From Desulfovibrio sp. (GTDB taxonomy: Bacteria > Desulfobacterota > Desulfovibrionia > Desulfovibrionales > Desulfovibrionaceae): a stretch of DNA of 64,000 nucleotides. Where the stretch lies: assembly GCA_016208105.1 (NCBI GenBank), contig JACQYS010000001.1, forward strand, positions 108,182 through 172,181, given 5' to 3'. The notes under the pieces were generated by a model. That model was not told where the DNA came from, made no database searches, and saw nothing but the letters and a program-made list of their open reading frames with translations. Position numbers and translations under genes: made by a program. Below, in pieces: positions 52,779-61,198 of the stretch; within the stretch, counting starts at the first letter, position 1; every line of letters begins with the position of its first letter.

Positions 52779-53786
52779 TTAAGGCTTTTTCTGCTTGGCT
52801 GCGGCTTCTTTTTCCTCTTCCTTGCGGAAGCCTTCCTCGGTGTAGGCAATGCCCAGGGCGTCGTTGATGTCCCGGATGATCTGCCAGTCCTTCTGGTAGG
52901 TGACCGGATAGAACCGGTCGGCTCCGTCGAAGGCCTTTTTCATGGCGTCGTTGAAGCGGTAGGAGTTGAAGGCGTCCTGAATCTTCTTGGCCAGATCCGG
53001 GCAGAGCTGGCTCCAGTAGCCGAAGGAAGATGTGGGGAACATGGCGCTGCGGTAGATCACCCGCAGGGAGTCCTTTTCCACCCGCCCGGCCTTGACCATG
53101 CGGTCGTACACGTCCGAGGCGACCGCGGCGGCGTCGTAGTCGCCGTGGGCCACGCCCAGCACCGACTGGTCGTGCTTGCCGGAATAGACCACGGTGTAGT
53201 CCTTGTCCGGTGTGAGGCCAAGTTTGGGGAACAGGGCCCGGGGGGCCAGGTTGCCCGAGTTGGAGGAAACGGAGGTGTGGGCCAGTTTCTTGCCCTTCAA
53301 GTCCTCAAGCTTCTGGTACGGGCTGTCCTTTTTGACCACCACGATGAGGTTGTACCCCTGGAATTTGTCCTCGTAGCCCTTCACGGCGATGGGCACGTAC
53401 CCGGACAGATTCACCGCGAAACAGGTGGGCCCGGTGGAGAAGCCAGCGATGTGCAGCCTGCCGGAGCGCATGGCCTCGACCTCGGCAGCGTTGGACTGGA
53501 CGCTGTAGTACACCACTTTCTTGCCGGTGGCCTTGGAGAGATATTCCTGGAAATCGGTGAAGAGGTCCTTGTAGACAGCAGGGTCTTCCACCGGGGTGTA
53601 GGTGAAGACCAGTGTGCCGGGGTTCTGGCATTTGCCCGCTGCCGGCGCGTCGGCCACCAGGTTCTTGTCGTCGTCGCAGTAGGAGGCGTCGAGCGCGCCG
53701 CGGTTTTTGCATTCGCTCGCGGCGAAGGCCGTGGCGGCGCACAAGGCCAGGGCCAGCAGGGTAAGGGTGACAAGGCGTTTGAACAT
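52779..53786 (-). CDS. phnD: phosphonate/phosphite-type periplasmic binding protein
   Basis: A 335-residue protein with a signal peptide (about 1-22, AFA-AS). The mature N-terminus has a Cys-containing extension (CKNRGALDASYC and a later GKC) before the PhnD fold. The body shows FTYTPVEDPAVYKDLFTDFQEYLSKATGKKV, VQSNAAEVEAMRSGRLHIAGFSTGP and the switch region KLAHTSVSSNSGNLAPR (SSNSG binds the oxyanion in this family). A charged Lys/Glu tail ends it. It is first in the phnDCEE-HAD operon. Phosphonate and phosphite binders cannot be told apart here. Confidence 0.88.
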   Translation of the reverse strand: MFKRLVTLTLLALALCAATAFAASECKNRGALDASYCDDDKNLVADAPAAGKCQNPGTLVFTYTPVEDPAVYKDLFTDFQEYLSKATGKKVVYYSVQSNAAEVEAMRSGRLHIAGFSTGPTCFAVNLSGYVPIAVKGYEDKFQGYNLIVVVKKDSPYQKLEDLKGKKLAHTSVSSNSGNLAPRALFPKLGLTPDKDYTVVYSGKHDQSVLGVAHGDYDAAAVASDVYDRMVKAGRVEKDSLRVIYRSAMFPTSSFGYWSQLCPDLAKKIQDAFNSYRFNDAMKKAFDGADRFYPVTYQKDWQIIRDINDALGIAYTEEGFRKEEEKEAAAKQKKP

Positions 53787-54154
53787 GAACGACCCTCCTC
53801 GTGGTAAGTGAGTTGTCCAAAAGTGCCGACAGCCGGCCCGCTACCAGGGGCGGCTCGCGTTACGCTGTCTTTCCGGAACCTGTCCGGGGTCAGGCTTGCC
53901 CTTCCGGTCGTGTGCCTGCGCCAGGAACATTCCGGTGTTGTTTATGCCAATTATCTTTAGGCGGCAATTGTGTTTGCGACCCGGGGCAGGGCTTATTGCG
54001 TGTGAACCTCATCCGAAGCGGCACATTTCAGCGTGTTGGGACCAGGCTGGCGCAGCCTTCCAAAAAATATGGTCCGACTACTCATGGCTAACTCCGCGCA
54101 AGTTCCCTTTGAGTCTGGGCCTCCCAAAGGTGTTCTCTTTATTGGACCAGACGC
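53787..54154. other. intergenic region upstream of phnD, no gene supported
   Basis: About 370 bp between phnD and the TerC-like gene's terminator, both read leftwards. No ORF with a ribosome site is convincing. phnD has GAGGGTC on its strand just before the ATG. I find no Pho-box pair with the 11-bp spacing; two CTGTC at 53865 and 53880 are 15 bp apart. Confidence 0.5.
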
Positions 54155-54183
54155 AAAAAACCCGGCCGAGGCCGGGCTTTTTT
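54155..54183 (-). terminator. rho-independent terminator of the TerC-like gene
   Basis: A GC-rich stem (CCCGGC/GCCGGG, loop CGAG) is flanked by seven A residues on one side and six T residues on the other, so it works in both directions. On the minus strand it follows the TerC-like stop by about 18 bp. Confidence 0.88.
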
Positions 54184-54201
54184 CACATGGGAAGTTCTTC
54201 T

Positions 54202-54921
54202 CTATCTGCGGTCGGTGTCATCCTCTATTCGGGCGGGTCGCAAAGCCATGACTCTGAGCCAGGCTTTGCCCACCAGAACAACACCCACCGCTGCCATGGC
54301 CTCCGCCGCGTAGACCCAGGCATGGCTGGGTTGAATCGATTCCACCACAAACGGATCGGTGAGGATCATTTCCGCTGCGACTTTTCCCAAAACAGCCGCG
54401 CCCAAGTAGATGACAACCGGATAACGGTCCATGAACTTGGAAACCATGTTCGATGCGAACATCACGATGGGAATGCTGAGCCCCAGGCCGAAAAGAAGCA
54501 GGAAATAGTCTCCTTTGGAAGCCCCGGCCACGGCCAGGACATTGTCCAGGGACATGGCCAAGTCGGCCACCATGATCGTGCCGACGGCTTGTGTGAGAGT
54601 GGAGCATTCCTTGCTGGAAGTCTCATCCGGATTTCCCTCGATGAAAAGTTTTATACCGATCCAAGCTATGAGAATGCCTCCGATCAGTTTGACGTAATGA
54701 ATCCCCATGAGCTGGGCCGCGAAAAAAGTCAGCACCACCCGAAGAAGAACGGCCATTCCGGCTCCGAAAGCAATGCCGATTTTCCTCTTCCGGGGGGGAA
54801 GGTTACGGACCGCCATGGCGATAAGCACGGCATTGTCTCCGGACAAGACAATGTCCACGAAAATGATGCTCATGAATGCGGAGAAGAAGTCAAAATCGAG
54901 GGTTGGCAGGGTGATGGGCAT
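54202..54921 (-). CDS. TerC/YjbE-family integral membrane protein, possible metal exporter
   Basis: A 239-residue membrane protein with seven or so helices. The ATG at 54921 (GAAGG 5 nt upstream) is preferred to a TTG at 54933. Two internally related motifs hold conserved acids: DIVLSGDNAVLIAMAVRNLP and ADLAMSLDNVLAVAGASKG, as in TerC/YjbE proteins linked to manganese export. It has its own terminator. No yybP-ykoY type leader is recognisable in the short upstream gap. Confidence 0.85.
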   Translation of the reverse strand: MPITLPTLDFDFFSAFMSIIFVDIVLSGDNAVLIAMAVRNLPPRKRKIGIAFGAGMAVLLRVVLTFFAAQLMGIHYVKLIGGILIAWIGIKLFIEGNPDETSSKECSTLTQAVGTIMVADLAMSLDNVLAVAGASKGDYFLLLFGLGLSIPIVMFASNMVSKFMDRYPVVIYLGAAVLGKVAAEMILTDPFVVESIQPSHAWVYAAEAMAAVGVVLVGKAWLRVMALRPARIEDDTDRR

Positions 54922-55029
54922 ACTGGCCTTCAAAAGATTATTTAGAGTGACAAGTGATTCCTATAGCCGGAATCCCGCAATGGTCAAATCGTCACTGCGA
55001 CGATGTTTATGTGTATGGATTGCGACGGG

Positions 55030-56535
55030 TTAGTCGTCGGCGTCGGCCAATGCCTCCGGTGCCCCGCTCTTGAACTGGATCCACAATCCCCGTGCGATTG
55101 AGGCGAACGCCAGGAGCATGAAGCCCAGGGCGATGGGGCGGGTGAAGAAGATGGCGAGTGATCCCCTGGAAAGCATCAGGGACTGCGACAGGGACGTCTC
55201 CAGCATTGCGGCCAGAACCGTGGCCAGGACCAGAGACGCCACCGGGAACTTGAGCTTTCGCATCAGATAGCCCACCACGCCGAACAGCAGAGCAACCCAG
55301 ACATCGAACATCATGAAGCGGATGCTGTAGGCGCCGATCACCGAGAAGAGGACGATCAGCGGTCCGAGCACCGGAAAGGGGATGTAGGCGATGCGTGCCC
55401 AGAGGGGAATCAGGGGCAGATTGAGAATAAGACAGATGACGTTGCCTATGTACATGCTGGCAATGACCGCCCAGACGAATTCCCCGTTGTTCTGAAAGAG
55501 CATGGGGCCAGGCTGCAGGCCGTACATCATGAATCCGCCGAGCAGCACGGCCAGGGCGGGGCCGGTGGGCAGGCCAAAGGCGAACAGGGGAACGAAACCC
55601 GCGCTGGAAGTTGCGTTGTTGGCGCCTTCGGGGGCGGCCACACCCTGGATGGAGCCTTTGCCGAAGATCTCCGGCGTCTTGGAGAGGCGTTTTTCCACGT
55701 CGTAGGCCACGAAGGTGGTCACGGCCGGGGCGCAGCCAGGCAATAGTCCCATAAAGAAACCAATGATCGTGGAGCGGAGCATTGTCCAGCGGCACAGCCA
55801 TATGTCGGCCCATTTGGGCATCCAGTCGAGTTTGGTGGATTTATACACCAGGCTGACCTTCTGCTCCACGTTGGTGAACACTTCGCCCAGAGCGAACAGA
55901 CCGATGATGACGCTTATGAAGTTCACCCCGGCCAGCAGGTCGTCCGAGCCGAAGGTCAGGCGGGCCGCCCCGGTAAGGGGGTTCTGGCCGATGAGGCTTA
56001 TGAGCAGGCCGAACGTCGCGCCGATGATGCCCTTGAAAAGCGCTTTGCCCGAGAGGCTTATGATGAGCGACAACCCCATGAACATCAGGGCGAAGTACTC
56101 CGGAGGGCCGAAGGCCAGGGCGAAACCGGCCAGGATGGGGGCGAACAATGTCAGCCCCACTATGCCAAGCGTCCCGGCAACCCAGGAGGATATGGCGGAT
56201 ATTGCCAGGGCCGGACCGGCACGGCCCTGCTTGGCCATTTCATAGCCGTCCAGGGCCGTGGGCACCGAGGAGGCCTCCCCAGGGATGTTCACCACGATGG
56301 CCGTGGTGGAGCCGCCGTACATGGCGCCGTAGTATATGGCGGCCATCATGATGATGGCCGGGGTGGGAGCTAGAAACGTGGTCAGGGGCAAAAGGATTGC
56401 TATGGCGGAGGACGGGCCGATGCCGGGGAGCACCCCCACCAGCGTGCCCAGCGTGCTTCCCACCAGGGCCCACAGGATGTTCATCGGCGATATGGCCGAT
56501 CCGAACCCCTGCATCAAGAGATCCCAAGAGAACAT
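55030..56535 (-). CDS. tctA: tripartite tricarboxylate-type transporter large membrane subunit (TctA)
   Basis: A 501-residue membrane subunit with about 12 helices. The TctA signatures GTLVGVLPGIGPSSAIAILLP, YYGAMYGGSTTAIVVNIPGE and a second LLPGCAPAV are present. It has GGAGG before the ATG at 56535. It lies 10 bp after tctB, last in the suyAB-tctCBA operon. In this context it probably carries sulfolactate (SlcHFG-like), though the family also moves citrate and other acids. Confidence 0.92.
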   Translation of the reverse strand: MFSWDLLMQGFGSAISPMNILWALVGSTLGTLVGVLPGIGPSSAIAILLPLTTFLAPTPAIIMMAAIYYGAMYGGSTTAIVVNIPGEASSVPTALDGYEMAKQGRAGPALAISAISSWVAGTLGIVGLTLFAPILAGFALAFGPPEYFALMFMGLSLIISLSGKALFKGIIGATFGLLISLIGQNPLTGAARLTFGSDDLLAGVNFISVIIGLFALGEVFTNVEQKVSLVYKSTKLDWMPKWADIWLCRWTMLRSTIIGFFMGLLPGCAPAVTTFVAYDVEKRLSKTPEIFGKGSIQGVAAPEGANNATSSAGFVPLFAFGLPTGPALAVLLGGFMMYGLQPGPMLFQNNGEFVWAVIASMYIGNVICLILNLPLIPLWARIAYIPFPVLGPLIVLFSVIGAYSIRFMMFDVWVALLFGVVGYLMRKLKFPVASLVLATVLAAMLETSLSQSLMLSRGSLAIFFTRPIALGFMLLAFASIARGLWIQFKSGAPEALADADD

Positions 56536-56545
56536 GCCAGGCCTC

Positions 56546-57010
56546 CTATTTACCGAACACGCCGGACGGGAAGTTCATTTCCAGCCCTATGCTGAAGACA
56601 TAGTGGACGATTATGGCCGTGATCGCGGCGACAATAAGGGCCTGGACGATACGCTTGTTGAGTTGCCAGACAGTGGCCGTGACGTAGCACCCCGTGGCCA
56701 GAGGCATGCCGATCACGCCGATGAGCATCAGGTAGAGCACAGTGACCGCAACGAAAACCAGCAGGAACAGAAAGCTCGAGCGGTCCGGCCACTCCACCTT
56801 GATGTCCACCGCCGGGGTGGAGCGCCATGACTTAAGCGAGAGCAAGAGCCCCGCGACCACGGTGATGCCACTGAGAGTCATTGGCAGCAGCCACGGCGGG
56901 AGGCGTTCCCCCAGCAAATCCGTGATGCTTAAGGAACTTAAGAGAAAGGCGAGGCCGATTCCGGCAATCACAAAGCCACTGACGATATCCATTACGCGTA
57001 GTGATCTCAC
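56546..57010 (-). CDS. tctB: TctB-family small membrane subunit
   Basis: A 154-residue protein with four predicted helices, the TctB layout. GTG 57010 has GGAGG 6 nt upstream; the in-frame ATG at 56992 is less well placed. It follows tctC by 59 bp and precedes tctA. It is the small membrane partner of TctA in the sodium- or proton-driven importer. Confidence 0.87.
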   Translation of the reverse strand: MRSLRVMDIVSGFVIAGIGLAFLLSSLSITDLLGERLPPWLLPMTLSGITVVAGLLLSLKSWRSTPAVDIKVEWPDRSSFLFLLVFVAVTVLYLMLIGVIGMPLATGCYVTATVWQLNKRIVQALIVAAITAIIVHYVFSIGLEMNFPSGVFGK

Positions 57011-57069
57011 GCGACACCTCCATTGTCTTCGGTCGGAATCGGCCCGAATCTCAGCGTCACCGGCACGGG

Positions 57070-58017
57070 CTACTTCTTCAGGTCCTTGGCCAGGTCAGTG
57101 TACATGGACGTGAGTTTGGCGATGTAGGCCTTGCTCTCCTCATGCCCCATGGCCATGGGCACGAAGCCTTCGGCTTTCATGGCCTTCTGGATGTCGGGGT
57201 CCTTGGCGATGTCGAGGAAAGCCTTTTCCAGTACGGCCACCACGTCGGCCGGAGTCCCCATGGGCACGGCCACACCCCGGTCGATGGAGTCAACCATGTC
57301 GAATCCCTGCTCCTTGAAAGTGGGGGCGTCCGGGAACAGAGGGAAGCGGGCTTCCGAGGAGAAGGCGAGAACACGTAACTTGTCGGCGAAGCGAACCAGA
57401 TCGTCGGAGTTGGCCACCACCGCATCGGTGTGGCCACCCAAGAACGAAGTCATCTGGGGAGCCGAACCGGTGAAGGGGACATAGGTCAGCTTTATCCCGG
57501 CCAGTTTCTGCAGCCTGAGAGTGGCGAAATGATGGCCTGAGAACACCGCGGAACCGCCGACAGTAATCTTTTCGGGGTCCTTCTTCGCTGCTTCGACGAA
57601 GTCCTTGAGGGTCTTGTGGGGGCTTTCCTTGAGCACGGCCAGGGCCAGGGGGGTGCTTTGGAACATCACCACCGGGTTTATCTGGCTGGTCTTGTAGCCC
57701 ACCTCGTTCTGCAAGGGCTGGAGAATGATGTGCGGGGTGTTTATGCCCACGAAGGTGTAGCCGTCGGGCTTGGAACGAACCAGTTCCTTCCAGCCCAGGG
57801 CGCCGCCACCTCCGACCTTGTAGTCGACGATGACCTGCTGGCCCAGGAGTTTGGCCAGATGGCTTTGTTGGCGGCGGGCTTCGCGGTCGGACTGACCGCC
57901 CGGATCAAAGGTCACAACATAGGTGAGCTGTTTGGTGGGGAAAGCCTCGGCGGCGTATGACAAGACTGGCGAACTCAGAACCAGAGCCGACAATAGCAGC
58001 AGTGAAATGCGTATCAT
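57070..58017 (-). CDS. tctC: TctC-family periplasmic solute-binding protein
   Basis: A 315-residue binding protein (Bug/TctC family) with a signal peptide (about 1-23, cleaved at SYA-AEA). ATG 58017 is preferred, with GGGAGG 5 nt upstream; the listed GTG one codon earlier is too close. Family blocks: FPTKQLTYVVTFDPGGQSD near the mature N-terminus, VDYKVGGGGALGW and KITVGGSAVFSGHHF. It presents an organic acid, here probably sulfolactate, to TctAB. Confidence 0.9.
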   Translation of the reverse strand: MIRISLLLLSALVLSSPVLSYAAEAFPTKQLTYVVTFDPGGQSDREARRQQSHLAKLLGQQVIVDYKVGGGGALGWKELVRSKPDGYTFVGINTPHIILQPLQNEVGYKTSQINPVVMFQSTPLALAVLKESPHKTLKDFVEAAKKDPEKITVGGSAVFSGHHFATLRLQKLAGIKLTYVPFTGSAPQMTSFLGGHTDAVVANSDDLVRFADKLRVLAFSSEARFPLFPDAPTFKEQGFDMVDSIDRGVAVPMGTPADVVAVLEKAFLDIAKDPDIQKAMKAEGFVPMAMGHEESKAYIAKLTSMYTDLAKDLKK

Positions 58018-58156
58018 CACGACCTCCCTGAATGTAAAAATCAGCGGTCTAGAGACGCTTGCACCCGACTGGCCCGACTAAACGGCCGGACCGAAAAATA
58101 GCTGGCAAGGCGTCTAAGCCGTACAGCTGAACACCTCGTCCTACCCTCCTTGCCTT

Positions 58157-58222
58157 GGCGGTTTCCGGCCTTGTTTCAAACCGCCTGAGTTCTAGAAGCC
58201 CCGCGCCGCTTTGGCGCGGGGC
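58157..58222 (-). other. two intercistronic stem-loops between suyB and tctC
   Basis: On the minus strand, directly after the suyB stop, a perfect 10-bp stem GCCCCGCGCC/GGCGCGGGGC (58198-58207 and 58213-58222, 5-nt loop) is followed by an 8-bp stem GGCGGTTT/AAACCGCC (58157-58164 and 58178-58185). There is no T-run. They sit in a 221-bp gap and probably protect suyAB mRNA or reduce read-through into the transporter. Confidence 0.7.
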
Positions 58223-58238
58223 AAATAATCCGCGCTGG

Positions 58239-59399
58239 CTAGGCGCTTTCGTAAAGCCTGGTGATGACAAATTCGCGGTGGCCAAGAGCCTCGGTGGCAG
58301 TCAGGCGGCCGTTGACCGTGCGCATCATCATGTCCAGCAGGGCGTCGCCGGCCTGGTCCATGTTCATCTCGCGGCGCAGGATGCCCGAGACGTCCACGTC
58401 GATATGCTCGCTCATGGTGCGCACGGTGCGAGGATTGGCTCCCAGCTTGATCACCGGAATGATCGGGTTGCCGATGATGTTGCCTTGGCCCGTGGGGAAG
58501 AAGTGCACCACCATGCCTGCGGCCGCGCACAGGGTGACCATTTCGGCCGCTGCCGAAGAGGAATCCATGAACCAGAGCCCAGGGCCCGTGGGGCTTTCAG
58601 CTTTGTCCAGCACGCCATCGATGACGCACTTCTTGCCGATCTTCTGGATGTTGCCCAGGGCTTTTTCCTCGATGGTGGTTAGCCCACCCTCAATGTTGCC
58701 CTTGGTGGGCTGGGAGTCGCACAGGTCGTTCACCTTGTGGGCTTCCACCAGCGCGGCGTAGCGGTCGAACATGGCCATGAACTGGGCCTTGATCTCCGGG
58801 GTGCGGCAACGCGCGGCCACCAGATGTTCGCCGCCGGTGATCTCGGTGGTTTCGCCGAACATCAGGGTGGCGCCCTTGTCGTAGAGCTTGTCGAAGGCGT
58901 TGCCCACGGTGGGGTTGGAGGCGATGCCCGAGGTGGTGTCGGATTCTCCGCACTTGGTGGAAACCCAAAGTTCCTTCACGTCACATTCGGTGCGCTGGAT
59001 CTCGCTGGCCCACTGCACGAATTCCTTGGCTTTGCGGGAGGCGGCGCAGATGGTGTTCAAGTCGCCGTTCTGCTCGATGGCGAACCCGGCCACAGGCTTG
59101 CCGGTCTTGGCGATGCCGTCCACGATCCTGGCCGTCCACACGGGTTCGATGCCGATGACCACCACCGCAGCAACGTTGGGATTGGAACCAGCGCCGATCA
59201 ACGTGCGGAAATAGAGTTCGAGGTCCTCGCCGAACTGCAGGCGGCCGTATGGGTGGGGAATGGCCATGGTCCCCTTGATGTTGTTTGCCACGGCTTCGCA
59301 GGCGGCGTTGGACAAATCGTCCAGGGGCAGGATGATTACGTGGTTGCGAACGCCAACCCGGCCGTTTTCGCGGCGATAACCCAGAAATTTGGTTTTCAT
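58239..59399 (-). CDS. suyB: (2R)-sulfolactate sulfo-lyase large (beta) subunit
   Basis: A 386-residue protein of the UxaA/altronate dehydratase superfamily. It splits (2R)-3-sulfolactate to pyruvate and sulfite with SuyA. Landmarks matching SuyB as I remember it: [36 protein letters not shown] start (GRVGVRNH), [67 protein letters not shown] and [10 protein letters not shown]. Altronate dehydratases carry a different start (GRVGTRN followed by a Cys motif). It lies 4 bp after suyA and heads the tctCBA genes. The identification is strong by motif but needs a database check. Confidence 0.88.
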   Translation of the reverse strand: MKTKFLGYRRENGRVGVRNHVIILPLDDLSNAACEAVANNIKGTMAIPHPYGRLQFGEDLELYFRTLIGAGSNPNVAAVVVIGIEPVWTARIVDGIAKTGKPVAGFAIEQNGDLNTICAASRKAKEFVQWASEIQRTECDVKELWVSTKCGESDTTSGIASNPTVGNAFDKLYDKGATLMFGETTEITGGEHLVAARCRTPEIKAQFMAMFDRYAALVEAHKVNDLCDSQPTKGNIEGGLTTIEEKALGNIQKIGKKCVIDGVLDKAESPTGPGLWFMDSSSAAAEMVTLCAAAGMVVHFFPTGQGNIIGNPIIPVIKLGANPRTVRTMSEHIDVDVSGILRREMNMDQAGDALLDMMMRTVNGRLTATEALGHREFVITRLYESA

Positions 59400-59403
59400 C
59401 TCC

Positions 59404-59688
59404 CTACCACCTCTTGGTCTTGACGTTGTGAACGTGCAGATGTTCGCCGGCTTTGATGGGGGCTACGGCCTTGCCGATGTCGATGCCGTACTTGATTACG
59501 GTGTCGCCCGAATTCATGTCTTTCAGAGCGACCTTGTGCCCGATGGGAATGTCGCTCAGAACTTTCACCACGAGCGTTTTGTCGCCTTCCATCACCCAAC
59601 CGGAGAGCTCTTGCCCGGCTTTGACACCTTCGACCACAACGACCCCGACCATGTCGCCAGGTTCGTGAACTAGGAACTGGATAGCCAT
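59404..59688 (-). CDS. suyA: (2R)-sulfolactate sulfo-lyase small (alpha) subunit
   Basis: A 94-residue SAF-domain protein: [44 protein letters not shown] and a C-terminal [12 protein letters not shown]. In altronate dehydratase this domain is fused at the N-terminus; a separate gene of this size just before the large subunit is the SuyA arrangement. A strong AGGAGGGAG precedes the ATG at 59688. It is first in the operon and divergent from the LarA-like gene. Confidence 0.9.
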   Translation of the reverse strand: MAIQFLVHEPGDMVGVVVVEGVKAGQELSGWVMEGDKTLVVKVLSDIPIGHKVALKDMNSGDTVIKYGIDIGKAVAPIKAGEHLHVHNVKTKRW

Positions 59689-59726
59689 AACTCCCTCCTT
59701 GCAAACGTGTTGATTGAGGTGTAGTA

Positions 59727-59742
59727 TGTCTTATATAAGACA
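59727..59742. promoter_or_regulatory. 16-bp palindromic operator candidate
   Basis: TGTCTTATATAAGACA is a perfect palindrome. A 9-bp half copy, TATAAGACA, recurs 29 bp away at 59763-59771. On the minus strand a TTGACT (complement of 59742-59747) overlaps its edge, so a bound protein would cover the suyA promoter. The GntR-type regulator encoded at 61199 is the natural candidate to bind it. Confidence 0.65.
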
Positions 59743-59808
59743 GTCAAGAGGTTTGAAAATATTATAAGACAAGGAAGTGGGATTCAGGGCTATTAAATCT
59801 AAAAATGC

Positions 59809-59836
59809 TTGTAATGTTTGATTTAAAATTTATAAA
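59809..59836 (+). promoter_or_regulatory. candidate promoter for the LarA-like gene
   Basis: TTGTAA (59809-59814) and TATAAA (59831-59836) are spaced by 16 bp in an AT-rich stretch. Transcription starting near 59843 would leave a short leader containing the GGAGG at 59851 and the GTG start at 59861. Confidence 0.4.
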
Positions 59837-59860
59837 ACTTCAATGCCTGTGGAGGTCCTT

Positions 59861-61129
59861 GTGGAAATGACCTTGAAGTACGGATCTGGCCATGTACGTT
59901 TTCTCTTGCCCGACACTGCGGGCGTGGATGTCCTCAATGCCCGTTCCGTCCCGGTCGTTTCAGATTTAGGCAAGGCCCTGCGAACGGCACTGGACGCACC
60001 GATCGCCCATCCCCCTCTGGAGTCCATGCCTGCTCCCAAAAGCGTGGCCATCGCTGTGCCGGACGAAACGCGTCCCACTCCGCTCAAGCGTATCCTTCCA
60101 TTACTGTTGGACAGGATTTTTGCTGCGTATCCGGCGCTTGCTCCTTCGGCAGTGACCATAGTGGTTGGAGGGGGCCTTCACCCCGAGCCCGACGCCGCCC
60201 AGCTTGGGCGCATCCTTCCCGAAGATCTGCGAGGCTGCGCTGTGGCCACTCACGATGCAGAACGTTCGCCCGTCACGAGTTTTGGCGTCACGAGCCGGGG
60301 AACACCGGTCCTGATCAATTCGGTGTTCAGCGGCGCGCAATTAAAAATAGTGGTGGGGCAGATTGATCCGCATCAGTTCGTCGGGTTCACGGGGGGAGCC
60401 AAGGGGGCGGTCATTGGGCTGGGGGCAAAGGCGTTGATCCAGCACAATCATGGATTGATGGACCTCCCCGGCGCCCAGGTCGGCGAGGCGCAAACCAATC
60501 CGGTCCGCTTGGATTTGAACGAGGCCGGGGAACTGGCTGGAATCGACTTGGCGGTGAACGTGGTCCTGAACCCTGCCAAGGAAGTGGTGGGGCTTGTTGC
60601 AGGGCGCCCGGCCGAGACCATGTTCCAGGGGGCCAAGATTGCCGCCCAGGTATACGGCCTGGCCTTTGATGAACCCTACGACATCGTGGTGGCCTCCTGC
60701 GGGGGAACACCCAAGGACATCTGCCTCTATCAGGCCCAGAAGGGGCTCAACATGGCCTCTCTGTGCGCGCGTGAGGGGGGGAAGATTCTCCTGCTGGCCG
60801 AATGCGCCCAGGGTGTCGGTGACGACGTCTATCTCGACTATGTACGGCGTTTTTCAACGCCGTGTGAACAGCTCAAGGAGTTCAAAGAGGCCGGCTTCCG
60901 CATGGGAGCGCACAAATCCTTTCTCTTCAGCCGGACATTGACCCGCAACGAGGTGGTGATCAAATCCGAGCTGGACGCCGAGACCCTCGCCCAGTGCCAC
61001 CTGGTGAAGGGGGAACTCCAGGAAACCTTGGATCGTTGGCTGGCTTCCCTTGGGCCCGCTGCCCGCATTGCCGTTTTGCCCAGCGCCAACACCACATATT
61101 TTTATAGAGCAGACAGCGGCCGCTCGTGA
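59861..61129 (+). CDS. larA: LarA-family nickel-pincer-dependent hydroxyacid racemase/epimerase
   Basis: A 422-residue LarA-superfamily enzyme. I choose GTG 59861, with GGAGG 5 nt upstream; ATG 59843 is upstream of that site. The residues that hold and use the nickel-pincer cofactor in lactate racemase (His108, His174, Lys184, His200) have counterparts at His107, His171 (DPHQF), Lys181 (TGGAKG) and His197 (QHNHG). VPDETRP supplies the Asp and the Arg that bind the acid (near 68-71). LarA relatives racemise several 2-hydroxyacids. Next to suyAB, 3-sulfolactate is the likely substrate, which is an inference. The cofactor genes larB, larC and larE are not in the window. Confidence 0.85.
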   Translation: MEMTLKYGSGHVRFLLPDTAGVDVLNARSVPVVSDLGKALRTALDAPIAHPPLESMPAPKSVAIAVPDETRPTPLKRILPLLLDRIFAAYPALAPSAVTIVVGGGLHPEPDAAQLGRILPEDLRGCAVATHDAERSPVTSFGVTSRGTPVLINSVFSGAQLKIVVGQIDPHQFVGFTGGAKGAVIGLGAKALIQHNHGLMDLPGAQVGEAQTNPVRLDLNEAGELAGIDLAVNVVLNPAKEVVGLVAGRPAETMFQGAKIAAQVYGLAFDEPYDIVVASCGGTPKDICLYQAQKGLNMASLCAREGGKILLLAECAQGVGDDVYLDYVRRFSTPCEQLKEFKEAGFRMGAHKSFLFSRTLTRNEVVIKSELDAETLAQCHLVKGELQETLDRWLASLGPAARIAVLPSANTTYFYRADSGRS

Positions 61130-61198
61130 GCAAACGGGCGTTCGAGTTGCCGTGTCCACGCCGGAAGGCGGGAAGCATATCCTGACAAGGCGGAAAAT

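Noticed and set aside
53865..53884. Pho box upstream of phnD
   Set aside because: The two CTGTC sequences are spaced 15 bp apart; Pho box repeats are spaced 11 bp and have a longer core.
54922..55029. yybP-ykoY manganese riboswitch before the TerC/YjbE gene
   Set aside because: The gap is about 100 bp and I see neither the conserved loops nor a following terminator/antiterminator pair.
58239..59688. Altronate or galactarate dehydratase (UxaA/GarD) as the identity of the split lyase
   Set aside because: The small SAF-domain gene is separate and the large subunit has the SuyB-type blocks ([36 protein letters not shown]). No hexuronate genes are nearby. It is still the main alternative to test.
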